Positions 45,371 through 57,600 of a stretch of 64,000 bases of DNA are shown one piece after another. Every line of letters begins with the position of its first letter. Position 1 is the stretch's first letter. The notes beneath the pieces were generated by a model. The model was not told the origin of the DNA and made no database searches. It was given only the letters and a program-made list of their open reading frames with translations. Both the position numbers and the translations under genes were made by a program. This stretch comes from Isoetes taiwanensis (Eukaryota; Streptophyta; Lycopodiopsida; Isoetales; Isoetaceae), in the NCBI GenBank assembly GCA_021234155.1, contig JAJEKV010000028.1:14188168-14252167 (forward strand), given 5' to 3'.

Positions 45371-47839
45371 ATGGCCGGAAGAAGAGCATCAATGTACTTT
45401 CCTCGTAAGGCCTTCTTCTGTAGTCCGGCAAGCAAGAGGATTAGTAGAACAGGCGTTTTTGAAGAGCGTAAATGGGTATTTGATCTCAGTCGGTCGATCG
45501 CTACCAAAGGTGATTTGGGCGGGAAAACTCCGGATGTTGCTATCATTGGAGGTGGAATTGTGGGCCTAGCAACTGCTCGCGAAATTGTTTCTCGTTTCCC
45601 TCGCGCTACCGTGGTAGTTTTGGAGAAGGAAAAAGATATCGTTGCTCACCAGACATCTCATAACAGGTATGTCTTTGCCAAGTTCTAAAGTTAAAATGCA
45701 ATAGCCAATGTATTTTAGTCTTCTGTGTTCCGAGTTCCAATTTCCTGTTTCTTTTCAACCTTCTAAGGAGGTCCCTTATACATCTAAGATCCAACAAAAT
45801 ATTAGAGACGCAGGAAACATATTCTTTTGGTTAATCACATTCAAACTGCAGCATTAGTGTTGGCTTTCCTTTACACAGGATGCTTTATTTTTAGTCCAAA
45901 CATGTGAAAGGAAATGAAAAAAAGGAGGATGGGAATTTAATCCACTGATAAATGGATTTTATGCAGCAGGCAGTGCCTTTTTGCAAATGATCTTATTGTC
46001 ATTTCTTATCAGGAATCATTCCCTTAGTGTGTTCTTGAACAGGATGAGATATCAGAAGGAAATCATAGTTATTAACATTTTCTAGAGAAACTTAGAATTC
46101 CATCATAAGAGGCCGGATGGATAAAGAATAAAATGATAAACGCCATGCATTTAATGCTGAAACTTGAAAACCTATTCTGTTCTTTGCTGGTTCAGTAAGC
46201 CTCTGCATGCATGTGGTTTGCTACATATTTGTGAGGATACATGCACATTAACAAGTCATAGTGGATTTTCCTTGTAAACTTACTGAGGACTGCATTTGCA
46301 GCGGTGTCATCCATGCAGGTATCTATTATGAGCCCGGCAGCAAAATGGCAAAGCTATGTGTTGAAGGTGCAGAAAAGATGTACGAGTATTGCAAGAAGAA
46401 AAACTTACCACATGAGCGAGTTGGAAAGCTTGTTGTAGCAACTGAGGAAAGTCAGCTTCCAATATTAGAGAGTCTCTATAAGCGTGCAACTGTGAACAAG
46501 GTACCTGGATTAGAAATCCTGGACTCTGCGCAGGTGTTGGAGTTGGAACCAAATGTGCATGTTCTTCGTGCTCTTCATTCTCCAAATACAGGAATTGCTG
46601 ATTATGCTGCTGTTGGGCGTTCTTTGTGTGAAGATGTTCTTTCGAGCAATCGGGGCCAGGTGGTCACAAGGTTGGTCGTGCACTTGGTTTCTTGAATGTT
46701 AGAAGTGGCATAACTTTTGTTAGATCCAGTATTGAAGATAAAAGTAATATACTTTGAAGTGTTATATAGTTATTTCTGCTGGTTTTGTTTATATGGAAAG
46801 GATGACTAAAAACATATTTTTGTAGTTATTTCGGCTCGTTTTACGGGTTTTAGTAAACATGCAAAGGATGAGTACAAATGTATTTCTGAAGTGAGTTAGG
46901 ATTTATGTCTTCTTGAGAAAGCGGCCCTAACTCTATCTTGTCAATGCAGTTTCCATGTGGTACAAATAGATGCAGAAGAGAATAAAGGCGTGAAGGTTAT
47001 AAGTAGAGATGGAGAGGTTATTGAAGCAAGATGGCTAATCACTTGTGCTGGGCTTCAGTCTGATTACGTGGGTCAGTTAGCTGGAGGTGCAAAAGGTCCC
47101 ACTGTTCTACCATTTCGTGGCACATATCATGAGCTTAAGCCGGAACATAGAAGAATTGTGAAACGGAACATTTATCCTGTTCCTGATCCAAGGTGTGAAA
47201 CTTTTTTTTATTAGCATAATTTACAGGTGTAACTTTATTGTTGTTTTGGCTTCCAGGTTTCCAATGGTGGGTGTCCACTTAACACCACGTGTTGACGGAC
47301 GCATGCTGATTGGGCCCAATGCTGCACTCTCTCTGGCAAAGGAGGGATACTCCTTTTGGAATATAAGCCTGAAAGATGCATTCACCTTTCTGTCAAATAA
47401 AGGCCTTTGGAAGCTTGTTTTCAGAAATCCTGGAGTTGTACTACAAGAAGTTTGGCGTGATTTAAATACACGAGCATTTATCAGTGAAGCCCAAAGGTTG
47501 GTTTATCTTAGGACACTAATGTTATTTCTAGCATGTGAAAAATTTCCTCATAAATGCTTTGCATTAGTAACTTGAAAGGACGATGATTTGAATACCAGGT
47601 TTTGCCCAACATTAAAACTCGAGCATACAACTCATGGATGGTCAGGAGTGCATGCAGTAGCCATTGATGATTCAGGAAATATAATTGGAGATTTCCTATT
47701 TGAGAATGGAAAGGCTGGAAGAGTACTGAATGTTAGAAATGCCCCATCACCTGCCTGTACCTCCTCACTAGCCATTGCTGAGGCAGTTGTTGATCGTGCA
47801 GAAAGTGACTTTAATTGGAATTTTGACAAGCAAGAGTAA
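45371..47839 (+). CDS. L2HGDH: L-2-hydroxyglutarate dehydrogenase, mitochondrial
   Basis: FAD-dependent enzyme oxidising L-2-hydroxyglutarate to 2-oxoglutarate (metabolite repair), mitochondrial in plants. Five exons: 45,371-45,666, 46,302-46,670, 46,950-47,192, 47,257-47,496 and 47,599-47,839; 1,389 bases, 462 residues, all GT-AG, all introns phase 2. Residues 1-52 are Arg/Ser/Lys-rich with few acids, like a mitochondrial presequence. The FAD dinucleotide motif VAIIGGGIVGLATA is at 56-69, with the ribose-binding Glu at 85 (VVVLEKE). HNSGVIHAGIYY at 97-108 spans the first splice junction. FRGTYHELKP, GVHLTPRVDGRMLIGPNA and the C-terminal NAPSPACTSSLAIA motif follow. Length fits the plant family. 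The ATG at 45,371 is chosen as the first in frame; an out-of-frame ATG at 45,366 overlaps it. Nearby 5' DNA is repeat-derived. Confidence 0.95.
45667..46301 (+). other. L2HGDH intron 1
   Basis: 635 bp, AG|GTATGT donor, TTTGCAG acceptor. AT-rich and without a gene inside. The longest of four introns; the others are 279, 64 and 102 bp. Confidence 0.9.
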
Positions 47840-50800
47840 CATCTTGTTGAATTCGGTCTACTGTACACAGCACAAAAACGTGTTTCATAAACTTATTGTG
47901 ACTATTATGATTCTTTGAAGATATCTCAAAATAAATACCTGCTTGAGTCCAATTATTGCAATCTCTAAGACCTCTCTGGGAACCACATATGTAACATAGA
48001 AGGCACTTAAAGTGGACATTCAATCACACAGGTATGCACCATTTGACTTTTGGTTCTTTGTTAGCCACATCAATGTGGTTTTTTGTTCCTTGTAGTTTTG
48101 TATGGTAGAGTTCACATAAAAGTATTCCATTAAAGCAGCCATGCTCTTTAGACATGCCGATTGTCCAATGAGATTCCAACTAGTTGCCGCTAGAGTACTC
48201 TTAGATGAAGGTTTCTTAAAACATTAGTTTCTTATTGTCCATAGAAATCTGAAACTACCAATCAAATAAACTAGATGATATTTAACTGCATCATGACACC
48301 AGGACAAGACGAACATGAAATAGCAAACATGTAATAGTCACCTCCTTCAAAAGTAGAAGATGAGCAGGAGCTGAGTTGACCTGTACCTGCTGACTATACC
48401 TTGTTCCTGATGATCTTTCATTGAAAAAAGCATTTATTTTGTCAAGAGGATGTTTATATCATGGAGCTCCAAACATTTGAAGGAGACCAAGGCACCTTGT
48501 ACATTCTTATCAGGCTAACGCTTGAGAAGTTCGTGGGTAAGCAAAGGTTTTATAACTAATCAACCCATGCTGCTCCAGTTAAGAAGAGTTGGCCTGTGCA
48601 TGCCAAAGTACGAGCTCCGTAGCCTACTGCTGGTGGAAAATATTGCATGTTGATAGCAATTTCAGTGATATTTTGGACATTTTTCTGAGCAGGGTTGCAG
48701 CTGCGTCGTCTGATTTTCTGTATTTTGAAGTTGGGCTTTAAGATCGGCTAATTCAGCTGCATGTCCCTTTTTTTAAACTTGGTGTACTTGGCTTGCAAAG
48801 CCCTGTAATTGTTATCTGTCAGAGTTTGTCGAGAAAGGACCTTCCTGTGTTTTAAGACACTCAACTTCTGATCGTGTGTCAACCAACTTCAACCAACTGC
48901 TGTTGCAAGGCAACATGGGCCTCTTATGTTGCCTGAAGGCGTGCTTGCAAAATTGATGATTGTGGCAGAATCTGTAGTAGGGCGGTTATGCTCCGTCACC
49001 AAAGCCGTGAGCTTGACCTGACAACCTTTGGAAGCCAGCTGCTTCTTTGACATCTTGTTTGGTTATAGATGCAATTGGAACTCTGCGTGAGCAAGTTCTA
49101 AAGCAGCAGTGGTATTCCGAAGTTGAGCATGTTGAGCACTAAGTTCAGCCTGGAGAAGTTCCAGATTTGCCACGACCTCTTCTTTGGCCATCTGTTCAGC
49201 TGGATTTCTCACGAAAATTTTGCTAAAGCTGATGAAATCTGGACTTGATTTTATCCAAGGATTTCCTTAAGAGCATGATTTTTATTCAAGGTTATATAAA
49301 AGGAATCCATGAAATGTTCTTGCAGATTGATCTGATATTCATATAGAATGCCTCGTGGGTGAGTTGGATACGAGGTAGTGGCTAGCTACCTGTGTAACTT
49401 GCTGCCTGTGAACTGCGAACTGTTGGACAGGGCAACAATTTCATTAGTGTGAGTAACATGAGGTTTGTCTAGCACTTGGATGTCATGACGTAGAAGGAAC
49501 AACTGGTGCTTGCTAATGTTGATCAATGGTGGTGCCCTTTTGGCAGGTCTTTTTGGCTGTTGATCGTTGCCCACGTTCTTGGTCCAAATCGTGAAGGCCA
49601 CTTATTCGAGCCTAGTCAAGGTCACAAGACCAAGGAACCCTTGCTCTTTATTTTAAAACAATACGTACAACACTTTTCAAGCACATGATGTGGTTCCTGG
49701 TGCCTACTAGCCTTGTTGGGTGCATAAAAATAAGGGAAATCTGTAAAAATTAGCGCGCTGGCGAACCAGCGCCCATTGGCCTGGGGGCAATATTTTTTTT
49801 TTTTTTTTTCTTCTTCTTCTGGTTGTGGTTTTAAGTGTTTATTGGAACTCTGGGGAGGAGAAATTCTTTGGGGTGAGGAGAAATTTACCATCACAGAATT
49901 GTAGATTTTCTAGGGTCCACTAGGGATTTCATGGTTTTGACTTTATGTTAGCATGTTCAAGGTCACCATCTTGCAACACACCATTGTAAATAAATCATAA
50001 ATTTAGGTGCATGTTCTACTCTGTCATGAGGAACTTTGAGAGGAGCAAAACAAATGTTGTGGCAACAATATAGGGTAAGGTGAATCTATAAACGTTAAAT
50101 GAAACAATTGAGCAAATTGTTTTGATGAACCTTCTTTAAATTCAGCGTGTTACCCCCCCTCATGATTAGGTTGTAAAATCTATTGTATGTATGTTGATAT
50201 TTAGTGAATGGCCTTCATGGCTCAGATGTCGATGTCTTAATTTAGTTAGCATGTTTCCCAGCTCTGCTAATTCTGTTTATTAATCAAGATTGCCGATTTA
50301 TACTGAAAGGGTTGTACATAACCAACTATGACAACATATTGTTCAAGCCAACGGAGACATATAGTTTTTCCCATCCAAATGGACTATTGACTGGTCAAGA
50401 CTATTCATCTTGAGCTATTAGTTGATCTGCAATGTCTACCATTGCTTGGTTAAAAGACGTACTTCTTTCTTTAATTTCATATTCATTCTACTCCACTTGC
50501 ATTGATCCATTTACACGACTATGTAGTAGATCAACTTCTGTTTGAAACTCCACAAGCTCCAATGTTAAATTTGCCTTTTTTTTAGCCATAATTTCGTGAG
50601 AGAAAGAAGCATCCGCCTTCTTGCCTTCTCTAGCAAGTAGCTTAACATTGCAGATATCTCTCGAAGCCAAATTTCAAGGTAAAATAGCTTATCTTAAAGG
50701 CTTGATAATACTATCGCCATAAGCGGCTGTGGCAGAAAGCCCAACTTTGGACATGGCTCGGCATATATTTTGTAGCAAAATACCATTTATCTGCATCTCA

Positions 50801-50840
50801 CAAATCTAAATCTAGATGCAATTTTTCCAAACAAACATGC
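47840..50840. other. Downstream intergenic region with possible coiled-coil remnants
   Basis: No intact gene. On the minus strand 49,220-49,055 reads through a heptad-like stretch (NLELLQAELSAQHAQLRNTT, then ALELAHAEFQ) that stops in both directions, and 50,670-50,488 reads KKANLTLELVEFQTEVDLL. Both could be relics of one coiled-coil protein, such as a retroelement gag, but no family is recognisable. A T-rich tract (about 18 T, then TTC repeats) lies at 49,793-49,820. Confidence 0.4.
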
Positions 50841-50861
50841 ATTCATCTTGGCATCAAAGCT

Positions 50862-51060
50862 TCTACTCGCATATAAGACAAAAATTTCGAGACATCTCTA
50901 CTGCATATATAAGACAAAAAATTTCGAGACATCGCCTGTAAAGAAGGCGCCAAAGCTTAAGTACATCCGGATTTCTGCTTGCTCTGTTCTTCATCAACAT
51001 GGCTGGATTTCTGCTTGCTCTGTTCTTCATCAACATGGCGGGATGTTTTGGTCTTGAAAC
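50862..51060. repeat. Two local tandem duplications
   Basis: A unit of about 43 bp with ATATAAGACAAAAA and TTTCGAGACAT occurs twice at 50,868-50,935. A 36 bp unit (GGATTTCTGCTTGCTCTGTT then CTTCATCAACATGGC) occurs twice at 50,968-51,043, with a third decayed copy near 51,172-51,210. Confidence 0.85.
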
Positions 51061-51949
51061 TTTCCCCTTGTGTGAATTTTTTTTTCTGAGCGTTGTCCAG
51101 GCACCGCTTGATTCTTCCATCTAAGAAACTACAAAAAAGTGGCACCATTTCTAGAAAATAAAAAATCTCACCGATTTGCTCTGTTTTTTATGAACAGGGC
51201 CGAATGTTATAGGCTTGAAGCGCTCCCTTTTTGCCGGCCAAAGCATCCTTTGCCATATTTCTACATAATCACGGCTAGATGCATTTGGCACGCAGGGCCT
51301 TCCCACTCGCAGGCCCCAAAAAAGAGGGTTGCTTGATTCTCAGAGGAAAGGCTTGTTTTTCCCAAAGCAGCTTCAAGAAACCCGAGTAAGGTTTGATCGT
51401 TGCATCACCATTTCTGAATCTAAGCAGAAATCTTTGAATTCCTTGACAAATTCGATGGCCAAAGGTTTCAGTGGCTTGTTTGTGGCCATAGCCCTTCTCT
51501 TAGAATAACCCGTGTGGAGTTTTCAGTCATGGAAAACCTCATTATTCTTGAGCTCAAGCAAGGGTTTGAGCTATAATATTCTGAGGGACCTATTTTGGCA
51601 CAGCGCCATATGCCACTGGTCGAATTGCTGAAAAGAAAGACATTGCTATAATAATCTGTGCAAGAACAATAAACGCCCTCAACTACTAAAAGATCTGAGT
51701 GCCAAAATCTTCACAGAATTAGGCTTAAGGCATCTCAATTTATGTGCCAAAATTGCCTGTTTCTTTTTCCGCCATGGTTAGGATAGCTCGCCCATAGCCA
51801 GAATAAAATAATTCGAGTGATTTTTCCTGAAGAAACACAGACGCTATAACAATGTGGCCCTTTGCTGAGCTCGAAGCTCGACCCCTGCGGAAAACATTCC
51901 CGGAAAAACCATTCCAAAAAACATAGATAATTCCAAGTTTTTTTTTTTT
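51061..51949. other. No recognisable gene
   Basis: Short frames only (for example 51,139-51,336 plus). Nothing supported beyond the decayed repeat copy at 51,172-51,210. Confidence 0.5.
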
Positions 51950-52345
51950 TGCTAGTAATCTTATATTTATTTAGATATTTGTAAAACTATGAATATGCCT
52001 TGTTTTACGTGTATTTTTGTTTTTAAATGAAAATAACTGTAAATTTTGTGATGATAATATCCATCACATAAATTGGAGATGTAGATAGTATTCTCACAAC
52101 AAAGCTTAAATCACTCAAATCAGAGTTAGAAATCACAAAAGGTTATAAGGATTTTAAACTCTGATTTTAGCTTTATTGTGAAGATATCATCTTCATCTAC
52201 AATTTATCTGAAGGACACATTCCTATTTGAATAATCACAGAAAAAATTACAGTCATTTCCATTAAAAAATATTCATAACACAGAGGCATTTTTATAATTT
52301 TGTAAATATGTAGGGTTATTTTTACAAATTTCCATAAAAATAATA
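51950..52345. mobile_element. Fold-back MITE-like element
   Basis: Left half 51,970-52,115 and right half 52,150-52,340 are inverted copies at roughly 75-80%: ATATTTGTAAAACTATGAAT against the complement of 52,295-52,315, AAATAACTGTAAATTTTGTG against that of 52,240-52,262, and GATGTAGATAGTATTCTCAC against that of 52,175-52,200. Very AT-rich, no coding. Confidence 0.7.
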
Positions 52346-54390
52346 ACAAAATGTTGTGAAACTTCCCTAGGAGCATCAAAGGACTCGATCAAAATGGACA
52401 TTTCAGAGGGATTTGATATGGATATAAAAAGAACAATTCCTGAAACTATAGACTATATATCCTTAAAACAATCGAATAAGTTATTAAAAAAACATAGATT
52501 CAAGATAAAAAAATTATTGTATTAGCTCACTGGGTATATTGGTTAAAATAGTCTTAGTTAGACATTGAATAATTTTGGTAGAGGTTTGAGCTCCTATATT
52601 TCATATTCTAAAATCTTAGGCAAAGTCGTATAGAGGTTCAATATTCCCTCAAAACTTTAGGCGAAATCGTATTTCATATTTTAAAATCATAGGCGCTTTC
52701 AATCATAAATGACTATAAGCGAAACGAGAAGTGCCCGGGGGTCCCAACATACGATCTGGATCATAGGATCGACGGATCCAACGACTGTGGTAGTAGTCCA
52801 GGGTGCACCTCGTTTAGAATATGTAGCAAAATAATAGAGGACTAATAGCAAGAAACTAACAAATGATAATGAAAAAGAATTTCAATAGAAAAAGATGATC
52901 AAAAAGAATAATGCAAAAGATGATGCAAGGCAACAAGGGTGGGTGCGTGGGTGGGACAAGCAACCGGGAGAGCCTCAAAAGCAGTTGATAGGGATGAAAC
53001 TAAAGTAAATGGCCTTAAATACTCTATGGAAAACCTCAACTACCTTCAAGAAGTGGATTTATCTGCTAGATGGTAAATCACACTTCTAGTCGAGAAGACA
53101 AGACCAAGAAACCCTATTGAAAAAAGAGGGAGAAAAGGGAACTAAAAATAAACATGACTCTGCCACTCATATGCACCCGAGATAACTCTAGTTGAGATAC
53201 TAGGCATTGCAAATGAAATGAAGGGTTGGCAATATACGAGGTTAGCTAAACCCATAAAGTTAAAATATTAACAAAACAAAATCATAGCCTAGGACGTGCA
53301 AGAGGTTGAGCAAGGCAAGAGAGGATAGAAATATATTACTGTGACAAACATAATGCAAAAGAAAAAATGATGATTAAATGACACAAAGAACTGCACCAAC
53401 TAAAAAGGGAAAGAGACTAGATAGAAATTTGAAATCCTTGCAAGAAAAAAGAAGTGCTAGCATCAACAACAGGCTGAAACACGTTGTAGCTGTGATTGTA
53501 GCCTTCTAGAGATGTGATCCCAACGATTCACTCTAATGAAACCACTACAAGTTACATCTCAATTTGATGAGGTAGGAATGAGACAAATCCCATCTAGGAG
53601 CATGATGGATCTGTGGGTGGCTAGAGGATCGTGGCGACTCACGTCTGTAGTCGACTTCATCTCCCAGACATCGTATTAGGGTGACATCTGAGCCTAGGGA
53701 GTGTTAGACTTATACTTAGTCCATAGACAATGATCGACTATAGGCCTAGCCCACTATAAGGACTCCAGTAGCTGTGCTCAACAAGATCTACCTCCATATC
53801 ACCGTTACTACCATTGTCTAGTGCTGAATCACAACATATGATCTAAAGTCAGTGGGCTCCTATGCATAGGCCAAATCTAATGGAATTTATAAAATTTCTA
53901 ACTAGGATTATCCATATGTCTACTAACTTTTGGATCTCTACCCCCTTTCCGCACGCACAAGGGGTGCAAATTGAAGTATTTTACAACCATCATCCAACAT
54001 CACGTAATTAGGGATCAATGAAATACTTAACATCCATCTGGTCAGAGAAGGATCAATTCCTATCTAATAATCTGTCTATCTAACTGCCATACCTATTTCC
54101 TAGCTCGATTCGTTATCATGGGGCATCTCCATCCTTCTGGCTACTAGGTGCTCCTACTGCTCCTCAAGCAAGTGAACTATCCCTAAATCAATTTAGGTTT
54201 CGGGATAATACTAGGTTGATCCAGCTGGTTATGATGGATTCTAGTTGGCCAAATGTTTTGGGCCTCGTGGCATTTCAATAAGTAGATTTATTTAATCAAT
54301 CAGTCAACATAAATAACTAGCAACTCTAATTCATAATACTATTTTAAAAGACAACTAATACCTTGCATGCCTTGATAGAAGACAACATAA
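52346..54390. other. No recognisable gene
   Basis: AT-rich to about 53,450, then mixed composition to LINE copy D. No domain seen. The stretch 52,523-52,600 has weak tRNA-like promoter boxes but no further support. Confidence 0.5.
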
Positions 54391-54394
54391 ATAA

Positions 54395-55168
54395 ATGATG
54401 AGATTTGTATTGCTCTTTATGGACTTTGCCAAAGCTTTTGAAATTGTTCCTAGGGACAAGAAGTGTAAAAGGTTGGTGATGTTGGGAGTTCTCCAGGAAA
54501 TGAAAAATGTAGTCTCAATGCTACCCCTCAAACAATTATCAATAGTAGTATTGAATCCTAAGAAGGCTACCCATTATGTCCTACATTGTTTTGATTGTAT
54601 ATAGATCAAGATGAAGATTGGCTCACACATCATGGAGGTGGACAGGTTAGGCTAGCTCAACATATCAGTCGACAACTAATATATGCAGATGATGTGGACC
54701 TCGTAGCATACATTCCATCAGGTAGCAGCATTTGAACTTTGAGCACTTTCTGCGAAGGAACTAAAATGCGCCTCAACTTGACCAAAATAATGGTGCTCCT
54801 AGTGTCATCCTCGAGGCAATAGAGGCAGCCTCGTTTCACTTTCCGAGGTCAAGATGTGGAGGTGGTCCTACCATACAAGTACCTGGGAGTGGACTTCACC
54901 ATAACCATGTAATGGAATACTTGTATTAGGTAGCGGGTGATGGCAAATTGGAGGGTTTTCTATGCAATGTAGAACAACCTTCACAGAGCAGAGCTTTATG
55001 ACAGTCACACAAATTGCACTTGTTCTGGATGTTGATCGAGTCGATTCTTCTCTATAGAGTGGAAGTATGGGGACCAGTGATATCACTTACTACTTGGGAT
55101 GACTTGGAATAGATACAGAAAGTCTTTTTGACCCAAGCACTTGGGGTAAAGTCCACATTCCCATATGT
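54395..55168 (+). mobile_element. LINE copy D, RT part
   Basis: Plus-strand LINE relic related to B. It starts with LFMDFAKAFEIVPRDK (RT block A) at 54,407, then a YADDVDLVA catalytic box near 54,673-54,700, RLNLTK-like and PYKYLGVDFT near 54,868-54,900, RVEVWGPVISLTTWDDLE near 55,058-55,110 and ALGVKSTFPY at 55,136-55,165. The reading stops at about 55,168, where inserted repeats begin, and resumes at about 56,915. Frameshifted, but less GC-rich than copies B and F. Confidence 0.85.
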
Positions 55169-55174
55169 AGCATA

Positions 55175-55870
55175 ATAACAGGGGGTTTTCTTTGTGTTTT
55201 TGTACGCTTTTCACGAAGGTTTTCCTATGATTTCGTGATGTATTCAAATGGATGTATTAATGCGTACATCTAGAGTGCACCATTTCCGAGCCATTGATTT
55301 TAGCCTTTTTTTTTTTTTTCAATGGTCAACAACCAATGGCTCACAACAAAAGCCCCTTTTTGTGCGTGTGGTGCATAATGGTCAACAACCAATGGCTCAC
55401 AGCAAAAGCCCTCTTTTTGTGTGTGTGGTGCATAATGGGCACATGAAGGGTTTGAAGGGCGCATGAAGGGCTTGAAGGGCGCATGTAGTGCAGCTTCCCC
55501 GCCGGCAACACATTTCTTATTATAACTTTTGATCCGTAGATCCGCTTCGCATGATTTTATTATGCTTGGAAAGCTCTCTCCGAGATCTTTTTGATAGTGT
55601 ATGATAATGCTAAAACAGCAATTTTTCGGCCGGGTTGGGCACATGGAGGGCTTGAAGAACGCATGTAGTGCGCTTTCCTCGCCGCAACACATTTCTTATC
55701 ATAACTTTTGATCCGTAGCTCGTTTCAGATGATTTTTATTACGTTGGAAAGCTCTCTCCGAGTCTTTTTGATAGTGTATGATATAGATATGTTTGGTTAA
55801 GCTATCTATGCTAAAACAGCAATTTTTCGGCCGGGTTTGGTAGGCTTTCACATCCTACCAGCTGATTAAT
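55175..55870. repeat. Tandem duplications in the LINE D insertion
   Basis: A 62-64 bp unit (ATGGTCAACAACCAATGGCT, CACA, AAAAGCC) occurs twice at 55,320-55,440. A unit of about 180 bp with ACACATTTCTTATxATAACT and GAAAGCTCTCTCCGAG occurs twice at 55,480-55,850. The leftmost part resembles 24,020-24,140. Confidence 0.8.
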
Positions 55871-56282
55871 ACAGGATTGTGCTATTGGATATTGTTTTAT
55901 GGCTCATTCCGAATGAAGCTTGCAAAAAATTACCATGCATTTTTAGATTTTGAGGCAATTATTAAGCAAATTCCAAGGCTTCTAGATCCTTGTGCTAACA
56001 AGCAGAAAAGTTTCCCACTTTGGTTTCTCACCACAAGAATCCATGGAGGCCAAAGGTCACCAAGTTAAATTCCAGCTTGAAAAATGTTTCTCAGATGGGT
56101 GTTGCAAACTTTATGACTTTCAAAATAATGGGATCAATCTGCTCTATCTTTATGGTAAGTTTTACTTATGTTCTATTTGTTTTATTCTGATGAAATTCAA
56201 AAGCTACAGGTGATGAAAGCCTCAAATGAATTCTAGTTTTTTTTTTGTTTGAATTCTAAGGTGACGTCCCTAAGGTGACACA

Positions 56283-56914
56283 CCTAAGGCCCCGAAGGGG
56301 CCAAAAAATTTTTAGCACAAACCATTATCCAACATATAAAAAATTTTTCAACATAATAACAATTGGTTTAACAATTGATTTAACAACCAACACATAACTA
56401 CCATTGACATTAATTAACACAACCATTGCGGCCCAACACATTTAAATTAAAATCCCCTTAAACCCCCTTTGGTTTGGGTGCATATTCACACGGGGTGACG
56501 AGGGCGCCGAGAGCCCCTCATAATTGTATTTTGCACGCATAAAAAATCAACATCATATAGTATTCCGCTTGAAATCTTATAGTATTTTGCTAATCTTGTT
56601 ATACATTATAGCAAATTTTGTACTTGCATACCCCACAAACGAGGAACTTTACGCATCGGTGTAGATTAAGGAATAAGGGGTGAATATGCCTATCCAATGC
56701 CTCTAAGTTCTCGAGTCACCTCCCCGTGAATATGCACCCAAACCAAAGGGGGTTTAAGGGGGATTTTAATTTAAATGTATTGGACCCAATGGTTGTGTTA
56801 ATTAATGTCAATGGTAGTTATGTGTTGGTTGTTAATGTCAATGGTTGTTATGTGTTGGTTGTTATGTGTTGGGGATTTAATTTTATATGTTGATGTTAAT
56901 GGTTTGTGCTAACC
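56283..56914. mobile_element. MITE-like fold-back element, copy 2 (in LINE D)
   Basis: Same family as 26,035-26,460. The outer arms start AGCACAAACCATTA at 56,314 and end TAATGGTTTGTGCT at 56,910. The inner arms ACACATTTAAATTAAAATCC at 56,438 and GGGGGATTTTAATTTAAATG at 56,758 are inverted. Arms total about 190-210 bp. Left of it lies a GGCCCCGAAGGGGCC palindrome, also seen in copy 1. It interrupts LINE D within the connecting region. Confidence 0.8.
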
Positions 56915-57600
56915 CGAGCATCACATATTATATTGTCAAAAGTGGTAAGCAAAGATTGAGAGATTCATGGCTTCCACACCTTGCCTTCACATTGGTCATG
57001 GGTCCACAGCTCCTTAAGGCCAGTTGGAAGGAGGAATGAGCCAGATGGAATGTACAGATGGAATGTACAGATGGAATGTACAGAAACAAAGGTGTGTACA
57101 CGACACGTACCCTAACAATGAGGATCACAACCACCTGAAACGGTATGTGAGTATATGTTTTCAAAGTAAACTTGGGATAACAGTGCTTTGGAGTTGGTAA
57201 AAACCTTGCACTACAAAAACTAGATTAACCCTGTACTTATCAGGGGTCCACAACGATACTTGTTAACACACTTGCCTATGAAAAAGCATAAGGCGATTGC
57301 TTCTTCACAAGGGAGCACATTGCCTCAAAATTGAGACAGGCAGATGGGCCAGGGAAGACCATGAACATAGGATTTGCCAATGTTGCCACACTAGGAGTTA
57401 TTGAAGATGAGGCCCATACTCTTCAGCACTGCCTAGCATTTGTATCTATTCAGGCATGCTATCAGGGGTTGGTTGCATCTGACTGGTTGCTACATGTGAT
57501 GATGAATACACCTGCAGTAGGAGCGCTAAGAAGTTGGACATGCAAGGCCAACTATACCTCTCAAGCTGATGTATCGTAAGGATTGAACGGGCTTTAATGA
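56915..57600 (+). mobile_element. LINE copy D, 3' part
   Basis: Resumes with RHHILYCQKW-like sequence, then WLPHLAFTLVMGPQLLKASW near 56,968-57,030 and a decayed zinc-knuckle region near 57,330-57,450 (IEDEAHTLQHCLAF), parallel to copy B 22,790-22,850. No microsatellite tail is visible after 57,600. Confidence 0.8.

Noticed and set aside
52520-52620. tRNA-derived SINE with A and B boxes (GCTCACTGGGT and GGTTTGAGCTCC)
   Set aside because: Box spacing is longer than usual, and no target duplication or A-tail was found.
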